A DNA stretch of 64,000 nt from Amphiura filiformis (GCF_039555335.1 NC_092628.1:101268647-101332646); one strand, 5' to 3'. Shown: positions 54,001-64,000, numbered from the stretch's first letter. Numbers and translations are program-made. The notes: a model not told the origin generated them from the sequence alone.

Positions 54001-57000
54001 ACATTTTCAGTCATTTTAAAGAAACAATTAAATTGTTTGTAATCAGAACACATCATTCATGGATAGGGAACTTGTTTAGATGACCTAGTATTTCAATTTT
54101 TCCCCTCAGTAATGAAAGCCTTTTAAAGCAATGCTTGTTGCTTCATGCAGTAATATGCGTGACATGATCTGATCCAGCCAAATCAGACTAAAGTTGGCAG
54201 TGCTCAATGATATTGAGGTATTCGCCGATTGCATGGCGATCTCAAATCGAGGTTTTACCCACAAAATGTGCAATGTGTGTGCTTATGCAGGTCAAACGCA
54301 CGCTTTAATTACCACATACGTGTTGCAAAAGCCTTCAGGTGCGAGAAATAAAAATGCACATTTTGCGCATGCATTTGCAGGTAGAACCTTGTTCAAGATG
54401 GCGGATCCGTGCAAAGTGCAAATTGGTAAAGTTACAATGCAAAAATAAAATGAACCTAAATGTAAAAAATAAACTTTGCAACCAATTAAGCCAGGATGAT
54501 GTGATTTCAACATCAGGAACTTGGTACCGAGAAAGTTAGCAATGGTAGTAACTCAATTTTCAAAAATGTTCAAAATTTCTGACTGTGGTCTGAGTGGATC
54601 AGATCATGTGACATACAATGATGATTACTAAATCTCATTGTGGAATACAAAATGCAATGCAAATGCCTCCCATAAAAAACGTTTTAAAATTGAGTAAGTC
54701 AAATTTTTCTTAAGTTGTGTGACCAGTTTAAACTTACCTCAACACGTTTTAAAATTTGTCTTCAAAGTAAAAGGTTTCATAGTTTCTGGCAAGACATTCC
54801 ATACTTTTAGGTGCTGTAATTTGAAAAGATTACCTCTTCCCAGCGTTATTTTGTTGGTCTCTTCTGCAGGTGGGAGTCATTGTTGTGTGATGATTCCTTC
54901 AGTCCACAATGCAAGGGACATTTTCTGAATATTTATTTTTTATTCTAAATACTATTTTCATTTTCTTTTTGAAACATGCAGGAAGAAGAAGTCCAACTTT
55001 GCCAAGTCTAGGGATTGGAAGCATGCCGGCAACTTTGTGGCCAAATCGTACATGGAAACTGTGGATAGACAGGTCTATTTCCAAGATGTTCGTTTGCAGA
55101 TGGATGCTAAAATTTGGGGCGAAGAGTACAGTCGACACAACCCACCAAAGAAGGTGAGGGGAAGGGAAAAAAGGGTACATTCCATGCTAAAGCCCCTGCC
55201 CACAGGAGATAGGGAAGTCTTTCCAATTCTTTATAAGTATACACAGCACAAAAAGAACAGCATGATAGATCAATACAGTAAAATTGATAGGAAAGTTTGA
55301 CAAATATTGTTAGCTACAGATTGACTCACTTGTACCAAAGGAATTGAAACTTCGATATTACCAACTTTAAGAAAATTGGTGGGATTTGAGAAGTTGCAGA
55401 TGCAAACAGAGTACACAGTGTAAAGTGGCTAAGCCTTAGTTGTTGCACTTGCATGAAGGGAGAAGCAGACAGTGTGTGTCATCAATCGGTAAATTTTCAA
55501 ATTATCAAGCATTATGCATGGTCAATGCCCATTAAAGCATGTCCTTTACACAGTAACAGACATTCCGGCTTTTGAAATTGCACCAGTTTTCATAAAATCA
55601 TGAAGATTTCGATATATTTTTACACAAGTGAGGTATCCAACTGTAGCCAACAAAATGCTTTACATGTTCAGTTGTTCATACCAATTTTACCTTATTTATC
55701 CAAAATGATGACCCCTCAAAGAAGTGAGGACTTTTTGTGTTGTGTTATATAGTGACCATGTACTATCATGGAAGGCATGGTGTAGATTTGCTTCATATAA
55801 GCTCATATGAAAGCAATTGACAAATATCCATATTTCATGTGCAACTTATGTTGCATGCAAATCTCCATAAAAGTTGATCTATACTGGCTACATGCTGTAT
55901 AGATTTATTCATACTGCATCATGCCTGCAAGGAATGAATGCATGATGAGACTGGCGTGATAATATTTGGGTTAACTTTCTTCAGGACTTAGGCTGAAATG
56001 ATTGCTTTAAATGGCCTTTGTCTGGTTGAGGTAAATGTTGGAGGCTGGTTCTATATATAACTGATGGCAATATATATTTTTATCAAGCTTATGTGTTTTA
56101 AAATATGATTTGGTATTTAGATTTGAAACCTTATCAACATACAATAAACAGAGGAGTACTTATGCTCTAAGGGGGCTTCTAATTTGTAGCTAAAATGTAT
56201 AGAAAAATTATTTAATTTGTGTACATCGTGGAATATTTAAATATGCTTGCTACTCCGCGACTAATCATGCTAATACACGAGCATACAACGCTACTCTACG
56301 CGTCCATATTAGCAAGGTTTTCTGCGTACAACAGCTTACTACGCACACTCGCACAGCCACGCAAAGAATATTCCACGATGTACACACAAATTAAATAATT
56401 TTTCTATAGTATACTGCATTTAGCTCAAAGTTACAACATCAAAATGTGTTCAACCTTAAGGGATCTAGAATGAGCGTTTATTGCGTTTCGACAGTATTTT
56501 TTGTGGGACATGAGAGCACCTCAGACCTATCGAATTGCATTCTGAATCTGAAGCATGTCTTTCTGATATCAAATAATTTTAATTTTTGAAAATCACAATA
56601 TAATACAAATTTTATGACAAATTATAAAAATTTGATATTTTTCAAATGTTTGGAGGAAAGCTAGGAGGAAAAGCCGACGGTCAATTGAAAATTTTGACCT
56701 TTCATATTGAAGATATGGATTTTTTTCCAAAAAGACCTAATTTTTTTTTTTGTTTTTTTTAAAAAAATTCATATCTTCAATACGCAATGTCAAAATTTTC
56801 AATTGATCGTCGGCTTTTCATCCCACCTACATACATTTTAAGTATAAATCATCAGATTTATAAAGTTTACTTGAGTACTGTTAAATATCAAAAATATCAA
56901 TTTTTAATGATTTGCCATAAAATGTGTATTAAATTGCGAATTTCAAAAATCAAAATTATTTGATATCAGAAGGACATTCTTCGTATTCAGAATGCAATTG

Positions 57001-59135
57001 ATATGTCTGATGTGCTCTAATGTCCCAAAATAAATACTGTCCAAACGCTCATACCCCATCCCTTAATGTACCCAGTTATAATGAAATATTGAAAGGCTGA
57101 TTACTGAAGGAAAAATTTCCTAAAAAACAAATATTTAAGCAAAATGAAAATAAAAATTGCGCCACAGTTCATACAATTTGATGCTATTTAGTCTACAGGT
57201 TGCCTGTTGATCAGGTTAGTTGCTGTTGATACATCATTTGATAAAACAATCCTACAGTTAAGTGACACAACTAAAGTGGCTTCTATCTTCGGCATTTTAT
57301 TTTCTTATAGGGAAGTTTAAAGAGCACCTCGTTGTTAATGTAATGAAATTGCCTTGCATACTACTCATTCAACATTTGAGCAGCATTACATATTGATATC
57401 AAATGTCACTAATGTTGTCATATTTCTACTGATTGCTATTTCCTTTCATGTTACTTTATTGAATGCGCAGGTGGACATCTGTCAGATGTGTGTACTTGAG
57501 ATGAAGGATAGACCAGGCAAGCCACTATTCCACCTGGAGAACTTCATAGAGGGAGAATACACAAAGTACAATTCAAATTCAGGCTTTGTTAGAGATGAAG
57601 CTCTGCGTCAGACACCGCAGGTAAGATTGTGATCAAGACAAGATTGATGAGCAGCTTTTCAGTGGATTGTATCAATTTTATATCATAGCTGGACTGGGAA
57701 AACCTTGTGACATTTGAATTTTGAAATCAAACTTTGTATGTAAAAGTGGGTGCCAGTTTCAAAACATCCAATAGATGTGCAAATGTCAGCCCAATTAACA
57801 ACAAAAAACCCTATGTTGGTAATTTATTTTATAGAAGAGACATTGCTGGAGCTAAAAATCTCACAAAAATATTGGCAATTGTGATTTTTAGTTTCATTCT
57901 GTTTTGGTCTAAAATACAGTTTTGCACATGGGAGGTTTTTTAAACTATGTCCAGGAGGTTTTCCAGCCCAGGAGGTTTTCAATAGTCAAATGTATATAGT
58001 AGGTTTTTCCTGCCAAGCAAATATATTGTGTGTAGAACTTCATTGTTTTGATAATTTAGTAATAGAAATTTTTCCAACATGAATTTATCAAGGGTAGTTT
58101 TAATTTGATAGTAATCATATTTTATATGCACACATTGATGTGTAGCTGTTAACTCTTTTAAGACGATCTACCAAAATCCCTTAACAGTCTTTTACTAGGT
58201 CTTATAATTGTATGCAAAACCAATTTTGAGATCCAAGCATCTATGACAGCAAAGATATTACCAAACAACTTACGCACTATGAAGTATTATTTGGTAGTGA
58301 AGACCAAGTACAAATTGTTTATCAGATTGGTCACTCTTCACAATTATAGGACAAGCTTGCACAGCCATTACAACTGATTATACAAATGTACATGTATTTC
58401 ATGGAAACCAGAGGTCAGTACTAATATCAGTAGCAGCAATATCATAGTAATATTGCTTATCTAATTACCAGGGTACCTGTAATATCATTTGTAATATCAT
58501 TACAGATAAAATCTTGGGTAATATGAGACAATTTAACTGCTTGTCTCTCTCTCCAATTGAACAACTTCATAAAAGGTGTGGATTTTGCATCAATAGAAAT
58601 ATAATAAGCTTTCACAAGAAAAAAACATATGAATATAGAATAAGTTGCGTTGTATTTTGGCATTTCTTAGTGGAGGAAGGAAATGGAGAAAAACAGAGCT
58701 AAAATAAAACACAGAATGTTCAAAGACTTTACACCAGGAGAGTTCTAACTATGAATAGCCCTTTGTGTTACACTTTTGAGAATCCACCATATTGAATTGT
58801 AATACATATGGGGAGGGGGGAACAAAGTTGTCAATTAGCAGGAAAAGCTTAGATGGAATAATAATTGGTGTCTTAAAGCACAAATAATATGAAGGGTTGT
58901 GCACATACCAGGTAGTGCTAGTGTGTATTATAACACGCATACTGGAAATAAACATGTACTTTTAAATCAAAGTGTGCCAGAAAATTATTCTGAGGAACAC
59001 CATTTTTGCACCCACTTAGCAAGAGGCTGCTGAGCTTTACTAGTCTTAATCTCTTTGAATTTGTTTTGTTTCAGTCATTTAGTCATTTCACCTTTGAGAG
59101 ATCTGGCCATAAGCTGATAGTGGTGGATATCCAGG
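38581..59135 (+). CDS. Eukaryotic elongation factor 2 kinase, 5' part of gene (five exons)
   Basis: EEF2K phosphorylates elongation factor 2 and thereby slows translation elongation in the cytosol, under calcium/calmodulin control. Coding exons are 38658-39029, 39971-40008, 54982-55153, 57471-57620 and 59075-59135, with consistent GT/AG junctions and unbroken phase, giving residues 1 to about 265. Visible are a calmodulin-binding basic segment with Trp (KKKWKRAIKKSL, 70-81), DPWASFHLEDI..ERATRHRY (85-105), the start of the alpha-kinase fold, GAMRECFR (129-136), the ATP-binding Lys in NFVAKSY (158), and the catalytic-region Asp in VVDIQ (262). Identity with vertebrate EEF2K is high in the kinase part. 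The remaining kinase exons and the C-terminal Sel1-like repeats are not found before 64000, so they lie beyond the window. Confidence 0.95.
39595..39865. repeat. 60-bp minisatellite in an EEF2K intron, about 4.5 units
   Basis: Units read GTAGGACTCGCAACTATTAA followed by CAGTAGTCACAACTTTCT, ATGACTAATT and CGACTATAGAC. One unit (near 39760) has lost about 8 bases. Confidence 0.8.
39971..40008 (+). CDS. EEF2K 38-nt microexon
   Basis: The acceptor TTCCTTGCAG ends at 39970 and the donor ACT|GTAAGT follows. It encodes AFAHGAMRECFR and two bases of the next codon, covering the nucleotide-binding loop region. The sense of the family is maintained across both junctions. Confidence 0.92.
40335..40474. 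repeat. 140-bp hairpin in intron
   Basis: AATAAGTCCTTCAAAACTGG at the left is complementary to the right-arm AGTTTTGAAGGACTTATT. The inner stem GGCTAAACAAATATAAACTT pairs with AAGTTTATATTTGTTTAGCC. The loop is about 26 bases. Confidence 0.75.
41036..41192. mobile_element. 157-bp hAT-like MITE
   Basis: The ends are CAGGGTTGCCAAA and TTTGACAACCCTG. The 8-bp flanks AAATAAC and AAAACAAC are similar but not identical. GTCGCCCAATT occurs twice inside. Confidence 0.6.
42540..43339. repeat. Non-unit leader of the half-site array element
   Basis: Repeated phrases GGAGCTGTATMTGGGGA (42590 and 43172), a GGGTCCCGGACCC / GTTCGGGGTCCCTGC pair and G-rich stretches lead into the array, suggesting one larger element from about 42.5 to 44.5 kb. 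No coding potential was recognised. Confidence 0.4.
43340..44480. repeat. 120-bp tandem array with AGGTCA/GGGTCA half-sites, eight units
   Basis: GGGCATGAAACTTGGTGGGT recurs at 43483, 43603, 43722, 43841 (variant), 43959, 44078, 44197 (variant) and about 44378, a period of 118-120 bp. A non-unit insertion near 44238-44320 repeats the leader phrase CTCAAACTTGGTGGGTGCAT. Each unit ends with up to five hexamers spaced 5-4-5-4, for example AGGTCATTTCGGGGTCA, then TCCGAGGTCACCCAGGGGTC. It is the reverse-orientation relative of the array at 8996-10295. Confidence 0.85.
45410..45653. mobile_element. 244-bp MITE AGGCCTCGAAATAAG
   Basis: 15-bp perfect terminal repeats AGGCCTCGAAATAAG and CTTATTTCGAGGCCT. 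The interior has GGGCCCTC/GAGGGCCC pairs throughout, so the transcript would fold into a branched structure. Confidence 0.75.
46020..46501. mobile_element. Long-inverted-repeat MITE, copy 1
   Basis: Arms of about 180 bp begin ACACCAGGCACAAAAAGAAA and end TTTCTTTTTGTGCCTGGTGT. The arms continue through TCGTCAGTTATATTCATCCT and ATTTGACACCCTG. The same family is at 47497-47927. Confidence 0.8.
46945..47040 (-). repeat. Retroelement-like tail, (TTTA)n-CTTATTTAACCTGGGG
   Basis: Read on the minus strand, a TTTATTTATTTA run is followed by TTTAACCTGGGGTGACCAAT. A diverged plus-strand relative is at 52597-52690. Confidence 0.4.
47497..47927. mobile_element. Long-inverted-repeat MITE, copy 2
   Basis: Same ends as the copy at 46020, with TA on both outer sides. 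The central segment is shorter and inverted relative to copy 1. Confidence 0.8.
48080..48190. repeat. (ATTC)n microsatellite, imperfect
   Basis: ATTCATTCATTC with interspersed GTTCGTTCG variants. Confidence 0.8.
48605..49435. repeat. Eroded inverted-repeat element with G-run interior
   Basis: GGGTACCCGTCC..GGATACCCAGAATTCC near 48608 is mirrored by GGAATTTTGGGTACCCGATT near 49381. TTTCAGAGTGTTCCTGGACC is mirrored by GGTCCAGAGACACTCTGAAA. The outer phrase GTCAACCATGAATGATC is shared with the hairpin at 23152. Confidence 0.45.
49790..49951 (+). repeat. Duplicated LINE-type 3' tail
   Basis: TTATAGCGCTCTATAAATGT followed by an (ATT)n run and TAATTGTTTAAAAAATTAGA occurs twice with an 81-bp offset. 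GCGCT..CTATAAATGTA before a simple repeat is the usual 3' end of CR1/L2-like LINEs. Confidence 0.55.
50277..50756. mobile_element. 480-bp inverted-repeat element TTAAGGTACCAGTTATGTTC
   Basis: Left 50291-50314 (TTAAGGTACCAGTTATGTTC, then ACCC) is complementary to right 50716-50739. Pairing extends outward through GTGCAAAAGAA / TTTTTTGTGCAC. The right end motif GGGGTGAACATAACTGGTAC is present twice (50681 and 50715). Confidence 0.65.
51958..52043. repeat. 20-bp tandem repeat, about four units
   Basis: ACCTTAAAATTATGAATTTT repeated with small changes. Confidence 0.75.
52597..52690 (+). repeat. (TGTT)n followed by a retroelement-like tail
   Basis: TTTGTTTGTTTGTTTGC then ATTTCGTCTTTAACCTGGGA, a diverged relative of the sequence at 46945-47040. 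Confidence 0.4.
54159..54612. mobile_element. 454-bp MITE GTGACATGATCTGATCCA
   Basis: 18-bp perfect terminal repeats GTGACATGATCTGATCCA and TGGATCAGATCATGTGAC, located 370 bases before the third EEF2K coding exon. It is related by its ends to the elements at 11083 and 17821. Confidence 0.75.
54982..55153 (+). CDS. EEF2K third coding exon
   Basis: The acceptor CATGCAG ends at 54981 and the donor AAG|GTGAGG follows 55153. It encodes 57 codons, from KKKSNFAKSRDWKHAGNF to YSRHNPPKK, including the invariant ATP-binding Lys and the VDRQVYFQDVRLQM helix. It is preceded by a 15-kb intron. Confidence 0.95.
56198..56408. mobile_element. 211-bp MITE with 40-bp inverted ends
   Basis: TATAGAAAAATTATTTAATT, then TGTGTACATCGTGGAATATT, pair with AATATTCCACGATGTACACA, then CAAATTAAATAATTTTTCTATA. 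One base is inserted in the right arm. The interior is unusually rich in TACGC/GCGTA motifs. Confidence 0.8.
56460..57062. mobile_element. 603-bp TTAA-flanked long-inverted-repeat MITE
   Basis: TTAA lies at 56456-56459 and 57063-57066. The arms of about 290 bp include GTGGGACATGAGAGCACC / GTGCTCTAATGTCCC, GATATCAAATAATTTTAATT / AATTATTTGATATC and GCCGACGGTCAATTGAAAAT / ATTTTCAATTGATCGTCGGC. A right-end fragment of the same family is at 3192-3305. Confidence 0.8.
57471..57620 (+). CDS. EEF2K fourth coding exon
   Basis: The acceptor AATGCGCAG ends at 57470 and the donor CAG|GTAAGA follows 57620. It encodes 50 codons beginning VDICQMCVLEMKDRPGKPLF and ending in RQTPQ. KYNSNSGFV matches the family exactly. 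Confidence 0.95.
57621..59074 (+). other. EEF2K intron
   Basis: AT-rich, with no repeat or exon recognised. Confidence 0.5.
59075..59135 (+). CDS. EEF2K fifth coding exon
   Basis: The acceptor TTTGTTTCAG ends at 59074 and the donor CAGG|GTGAGT follows 59135. It encodes SFSHFTFERSGHKLIVVDIQ plus one base. The next expected segment (the zinc-binding and TDPQ region) was searched for by eye to 64000 and not seen. Confidence 0.93.
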
Positions 59136-62100
59136 GTGAGTACCAGTGTGAGATAGGACCGGAAAATTGAGTGGCAAATTGTCTGTCGTAATTAAAAGAT
59201 ATTCAGTTTTAGCTTCATTCTGTAGCAGTTTTGGTCTGTAAAAAAGATGTTATTGAAAATACTGCTTGGCCTCAAAGATTGCTTCTTTGACTTTCTGTCC
59301 GTTCGTCTGTCTGTCCAGGGCCTAGATTTTGATGAGAATCACAGAATCGATTCTCGAAATGATTCCGTAAGATTCGGTTGCGACAATCAACTTCTCTCAT
59401 TGTATCATACAGTAAGTGCAGTGACTATGATGGATTTTGATTCTCACAAACCAAGGTGAAATCTAGGCCCTGCTGTCTGTCTGTCTGTCTGGGGGGGGGG
59501 GTGTGTCTGGGTGTCTATCTATATACATTGTATATCTATCATTCTTTTCTTTCTTTTCTGTGTTGTTGGCCTACTTGCTGCTTGTATACATTTGACATTG
59601 GAAGAAAAGATGTGTGCCTGAACCAAGGTTGGCTAACATGCATAGATTTTGAGTTATTTTTGTCACGTAACAATAGAATCTTTTATTTTATCAGAGAAAA
59701 GCATATTACCATGATTACATACACATGATTTTGGAAATGCAATGTGGAGACGTTTTCTAAATTTATTCATGTAGATGATTGTTGAGATGTCATATGTTGC
59801 AATAGAGATGTTTTGTTGATATGATTTGGGGAAAAATGTTTAAATCACTGTAAAAGAAATAAGACAACAAGCTAAACAAGCTAAACAAAAAAAAAGGTAT
59901 TTTGCTCTCATGGGCAATCGTTGTTTGCAATGCATAATTTACAAAAATACATAACTAACCTTGGAAAGATAAAGAAAAAAACGAATTGGTTGTAACGGTC
60001 AGAATATCCATTACTAGAAATACAAAATGGCTAAATGTTAATCCCAACAGGTTTTGTTGAATTCAAAATGAAATAATTTGTTTGTGCTGCATCAATTTTA
60101 TACCATATCCTCTATTTTGTGCTGCAGGCTAGCTACACTCAAGCATAAAATCAAAACATATTATGTGTTTGTATAATAAGGGAGAAAATATCAAGATTAT
60201 TATTAAAAAGTATTGACTTTTGCAGTTATTTGAGTGCACAAATCAAGTACATCTGAAATAACTTAAGTGCCTTATGTTAGATTTAGTTGGGTGGGTGGGT
60301 AAATGGAAAAGTGGCGAGCAGCTTATGTCAACATTTCTACTAATCTACTTTGAACAACGAGACACTGGGATCAATATACTATGCTTTTATCTCAATGTAA
60401 AATTTGAAAGAATTGAGACTCTTTGAAAAGCATCTATTCTGCAGTTTATTATCACATGCAGTTCTTTCCCCTTAATAAATGTATTCATCATAAGAAATGT
60501 TACCATCTACCAGAAATCATTTGGTGGAATGAATGAAGCCTTTATCAACTTTAATCACTCATTATTATAATTATTACCTTCTCTATTTCAAGATGTCATA
60601 TAAACTAGATTCAATATACCCTATAGATATGGACTTACAAATTCAAGTACATTTTGGATGATAAAGCAACATCAATATTGTAAAGGTATAGGTCCTAGGA
60701 TTGAAGTGTTTTACACTCTAGTCTGTGCTACAGACCATGTATTATCCATAGGGAGAGAAACTACTGTGTGTCACATGTCGCGGTTTCACAGATCTGTCGC
60801 AGCTTCGCTGCTCGTCCCACCTTGGTCGCAATTACTTGCCACTTCGCGGCTCAATTTCACAGCATCCACCTTGGTTGCCAGTAGTCTTTGACAAAGACTA
60901 CAAACACTGGATATTGATACAGTTGTTTGTGGATGCGGCTATAAAATGAAATTGACACACAAACTGTTCAATGTGTTAAATAATGCATGAGTTTTACCAG
61001 GATCACTGCTTGATGTGCAACATCCAACTAAATTTTTCTTAGGATTTTGAAATAAAAGAATGTAGGGCCCACATAATGAAAGTTGATGTTAAGTTTCCCA
61101 TCACATATTTATTGTCGAGTGATGAGGGGACTCTTCCATTATCCATTGTTCATTATTGAACTGTTTTTCGTCTATATTGTTGATGTAAGATCATGGCAAA
61201 ATATGAAATAATGCTTGGACCATCTTTATAGACACTTTGCAACAAATTGAGAAAAGATTTGAATTTGTTTTTATCAAAATGAAAAGAAAAATGTGCAATT
61301 TTTGTTATCACCAGAAACATATTAATGAGGTAATCCTTAAATTTCCATTATTTACCACATGTATCCTCTACACCTACAACCAAGAAAAACTGTTGATGAT
61401 ATGATCAGCAGGGCATATTGGAAATTTTGAGGGTTTCAATTTTGATTATTCCCAGCTCTATTTTCAGATAATTGGCATTTTCATGAAAATAATGAAAGTT
61501 GTGGTCACAATGAAAATAATTTGATGCCTATGGAAAAGTATCATTGGCCCCCCAATAATTTTGGCCAGGCACCACCCCCAATATATAACGCGTACAATGT
61601 ACCCGCTACCTACTATTTACTGTTTCAGAGATGAGTCACTTTAGTACATTGGAATAAAATCATAATAATATTGTATGGAAAGTAAGGAGTTCAATGATGT
61701 ATAAACTGCAACATATGCTTCAAAAGTAACCTGATGTTTGAGGGAGATCATTGTAAAGAATATATAAAGAGAGGTTGCCGCCTTACGCATTTGCCCATTC
61801 TGTAGTCCGTTCTTATTTTTTTTACAGTATAAGTACTGACGTATATTATTACATGTTCCAGGAAAATAAATTTGCAAGCATTCTCCTAGTAGGTCATTTA
61901 ATTTTTTTATTATTCTTGGTTGTTGTGACTGTGAGGACGTGTCTGTGCTGTGAGTCATATGTAGTTCATGGTTGCACCATGCAGATCGATGCCATGAACT
62001 TGATCACATGTCCCCGTGTTTACAGCTTGTCATCTGTGCACCTGGTATTGCCATCAAATAAAAGCAATTTGGTTAACTTTATTGTACTATTATTGATGAC

Positions 62101-64000
62101 ACTGATTATAATGCCAAATAATAACAAAATGAGATATGATAGTATTACCATGATTACCCTTTACATTCTATTGACTGAAGCATATGAAGAGCTTTGTTGC
62201 AAAACCCCTTACATCCACTTTTAACTTTTTGAGAAAAACAGCTTTTTTTAATTGTGCAAGTATTACTGGTTCGATTTGATTCAATTTGGGTTTGGATAAA
62301 GTGTTGATGAATAGAAAGTAAAAGAATAGGTTTGGTACAATTTTGAAGCCTTCCTATTTATTTTATTATATATTTTATATCGCGCCTTTGTAAAGGGCTT
62401 TTGCAACAAAACAAATTTACCCCTTTTCTAGAAATCACCTTTGCAATCATATTTGAGCCCATTTGTTTGCACTACTTTATGTAACTTGACTAATGCTTTC
62501 AAAATCAAAAAGAAAAATTGAAATATCTCATTTACTTGTTTAATTATGAATTTTAATTAAATTCGGGAAAATGGCATTTTTGAGTATTTCGAAGCTACAC
62601 CTTTTGTTAATTAAAATGATTTTTTTCAAAAATAGTGACCCAAAAACAGTTCCCTTTGGTTTTATAAGGTAAAGAACATTCCATGCTACTAGTATACATC
62701 AAAAAATTAAAACAAAACAATTCTATATTAATTTTATGTTCAGATTTCGGAAATTCCCTAAGATTTCCCAAACGGAAATATACCGTATCTCGGAAGGAAA
62801 GTGGTATGAAGGTCAAACAACCACCAAAATGTGTATTTTTACCCACACGATAATGTCATGTCAATAACTCAATTTCACCCAAAAGTGGATGTAAGGGGTT
62901 TTGAAACAAAGCTCTTCATATATTAAATATTTAAATGCAAACAAATTTCAATTTAATATTAATATTTTTTATTGTACAAAAAAGTAGTTTTGGTAAATAC
63001 ATAGACCTATGGCTTGATTCCAATTCACCAACTGCTTCTATGGCCTTAAGATTAGAGCTGTATATTTTTCTGTCCCTCCCAGGGTGAGCAAATTTCAAGT
63101 GGCGTGTCAAAAATGCTTCCCCTCTCTCAGCATTCCAAACAAACCTTGCCCCCACCCCTTGGGCATACCAAAAATTACTTTTGTCCCCTTCTCAGCCTGC
63201 CAAAACATTGCTTATCGCTCTTTATGCCCTGCCAAAAAATGCTTGCCCCCTTATTTTTTACCAGGGAGGGGGAGATAATTATCGCACAGCCCTTAGACCA
63301 ATAATAAGGCAGGCTACATTGAATTTTGTGATGTTCACAGTCACACAATTAAGCTGCAGAAATCAGTGCATCAATATGCACACACTTGAATTGTCTATGT
63401 TCTAGATTCTGGGCTTTATTGTACTATGTTATCAATACAATTTATAGGTCTCAGCTATGCACTGTCAATTGATCCATTTGCAACTAAATACGTGCTCAGA
63501 ATGCACCAACATGGTTGATTTAATTTGAGGAACATCAAAGTTGAACTTAAGGTTATGAGATGCAATACCACACAAATTAAATTATGTTATCTTATTAATG
63601 GCTTTGTCAGCATAAAACAATAGGCTGGTGGATATCAACTTGGAGAAAACAGGCTTTTCCCTGTATAGATGTGTCTGTTTTCAGAATTTTGAATTTAGGG
63701 CTAATTGATGAGGAGGTTTAAACTAAAATGCTAAATTAATTTCAAACATAGTCCTTGTGTAGTACGCGCACAATGTGAAGCGTATATCTGATCTCGTTCA
63801 AAATAACATGCGCCGGATGATTAGTAGTACGCGAATTTTATAAAAGGGATTCAGCTTCCAATTTGAGTCAAATCAGGGAAGTGCCTGGTAAAATTGAGTG
63901 GGTGGAAAAATAAGCTATTCCAGTTATAATCCATACACCCCTTATGGAAGACATGACCTTAATCTTCCATACAGGGAGTGTGAATTTCAAATGGGATTAT
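59136..64000 (+). other. EEF2K intron running to the window edge
   Basis: No further EEF2K exon was found. Contents are the MITE at 59316, AT-rich DNA, a degenerate CCTGCCAAAAATGCTT-type repeat at 63070-63290, and a partial repeat at 63905-64000 (CATACACCCCTTATGGAAGA, then TCTTCCATACAGGGAGTGTG). Confidence 0.5.
59316..59472. mobile_element. 157-bp hAT-like MITE inside a (CTGT)n microsatellite
   Basis: The ends are CAGGGCCTAGATTTT and AAATCTAGGCCCTG. The flanks are TCTGTCTGTC on the left and CTGTCTGTCTGTCTG on the right, so the target was the microsatellite itself. Confidence 0.65.

Larger units (their letters stand above)
40009..54981 (+). other. 15-kb EEF2K intron filled with repeats
   Basis: No coding exon of EEF2K or of a nested gene is recognised. 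The intron carries the hairpin at 40335, MITEs at 41036, 45410, 46020, 47497, 50277 and 54159, the half-site array at 43340, and several simple repeats, each listed separately. Stretches at 41200-42500, 44480-45400, 50760-51950 and 52700-54150 show nothing else. Confidence 0.6.
55154..57470 (+). other. EEF2K intron with two MITEs
   Basis: Apart from the elements at 56198 and 56460 nothing is recognised. Confidence 0.6.

Noticed and set aside
59247-59728. Two short frames after the fifth EEF2K exon, considered as further EEF2K exons
   Set aside because: They do not encode the expected kinase continuation and cover a MITE and a microsatellite.

Overview
The window is a piece of an animal nuclear genome, most likely from a marine invertebrate deuterostome (an echinoderm or hemichordate would fit). 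The reasons are spliced genes with GT/AG introns, a eukaryotic tRNA-Leu, AT-rich intergenic DNA, a very high density of short inverted-repeat transposons, tRNA-derived SINEs and a DIRS retrotransposon. The phylum is an inference from repeat style; no marker in the window settles it. There are no operons and no prokaryotic or viral genes.

Three protein genes can be supported. (1) At 1.5-2.2 kb, minus strand, is an exon of an unrecognised Cys-rich and Pro-rich protein. (2) At 17.68-14.43 kb, minus strand, is a complete four-coding-exon gene for a 465-residue TMEM180/MFSD13A-like membrane transporter. All exon boundaries could be placed and the reading phase is continuous. (3) From 38.58 kb onward, plus strand, is the 5' part of the eukaryotic elongation factor 2 kinase gene (EEF2K). 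Five exons encode residues 1 to about 265: the calmodulin-binding segment and the N-terminal half of the alpha-kinase domain. One intron is 15 kb, and the gene runs off the right edge. TMEM180 and EEF2K are divergently transcribed. A tRNA-Leu(TAG) gene lies between them on the minus strand at 21.2 kb.

The rest is mostly mobile DNA. The centre (26.6-37.7 kb) is a nest. An 11.1-kb interval is bounded by terminal repeats beginning TACCGTAATTTCCGGAATAT. It contains a GC-rich 7.16-kb DIRS-type tyrosine-recombinase retrotransposon (26.89-34.05 kb), a 2.1-kb array of GC-rich self-complementary repeats (35.0-37.15 kb), and a 66-bp near-identical copy of the DNA just upstream of EEF2K. The DIRS element has frameshifted genes, but its diagnostic end structure is intact: inverted terminal repeats plus an internal region equal to the two ends joined head to tail.

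Elsewhere there are two oppositely oriented arrays (9.0-10.3 and 43.3-44.5 kb) packed with AGGTCA-type nuclear-receptor half-sites spaced alternately 4 and 5 bp apart. There is also a 5'-truncated LINE inserted in a MITE (11.1-11.9 kb), a SINE family with two copies, a 0.5-kb tandem duplication (19.8-20.8 kb), and more than fifteen MITE-like inverted-repeat elements. Several MITEs fall into families represented two or three times in the window. Nothing here is a clear new defence or metabolic system. The most unusual items are the GC-hairpin array, the captured upstream fragment and the helically phased half-site arrays.
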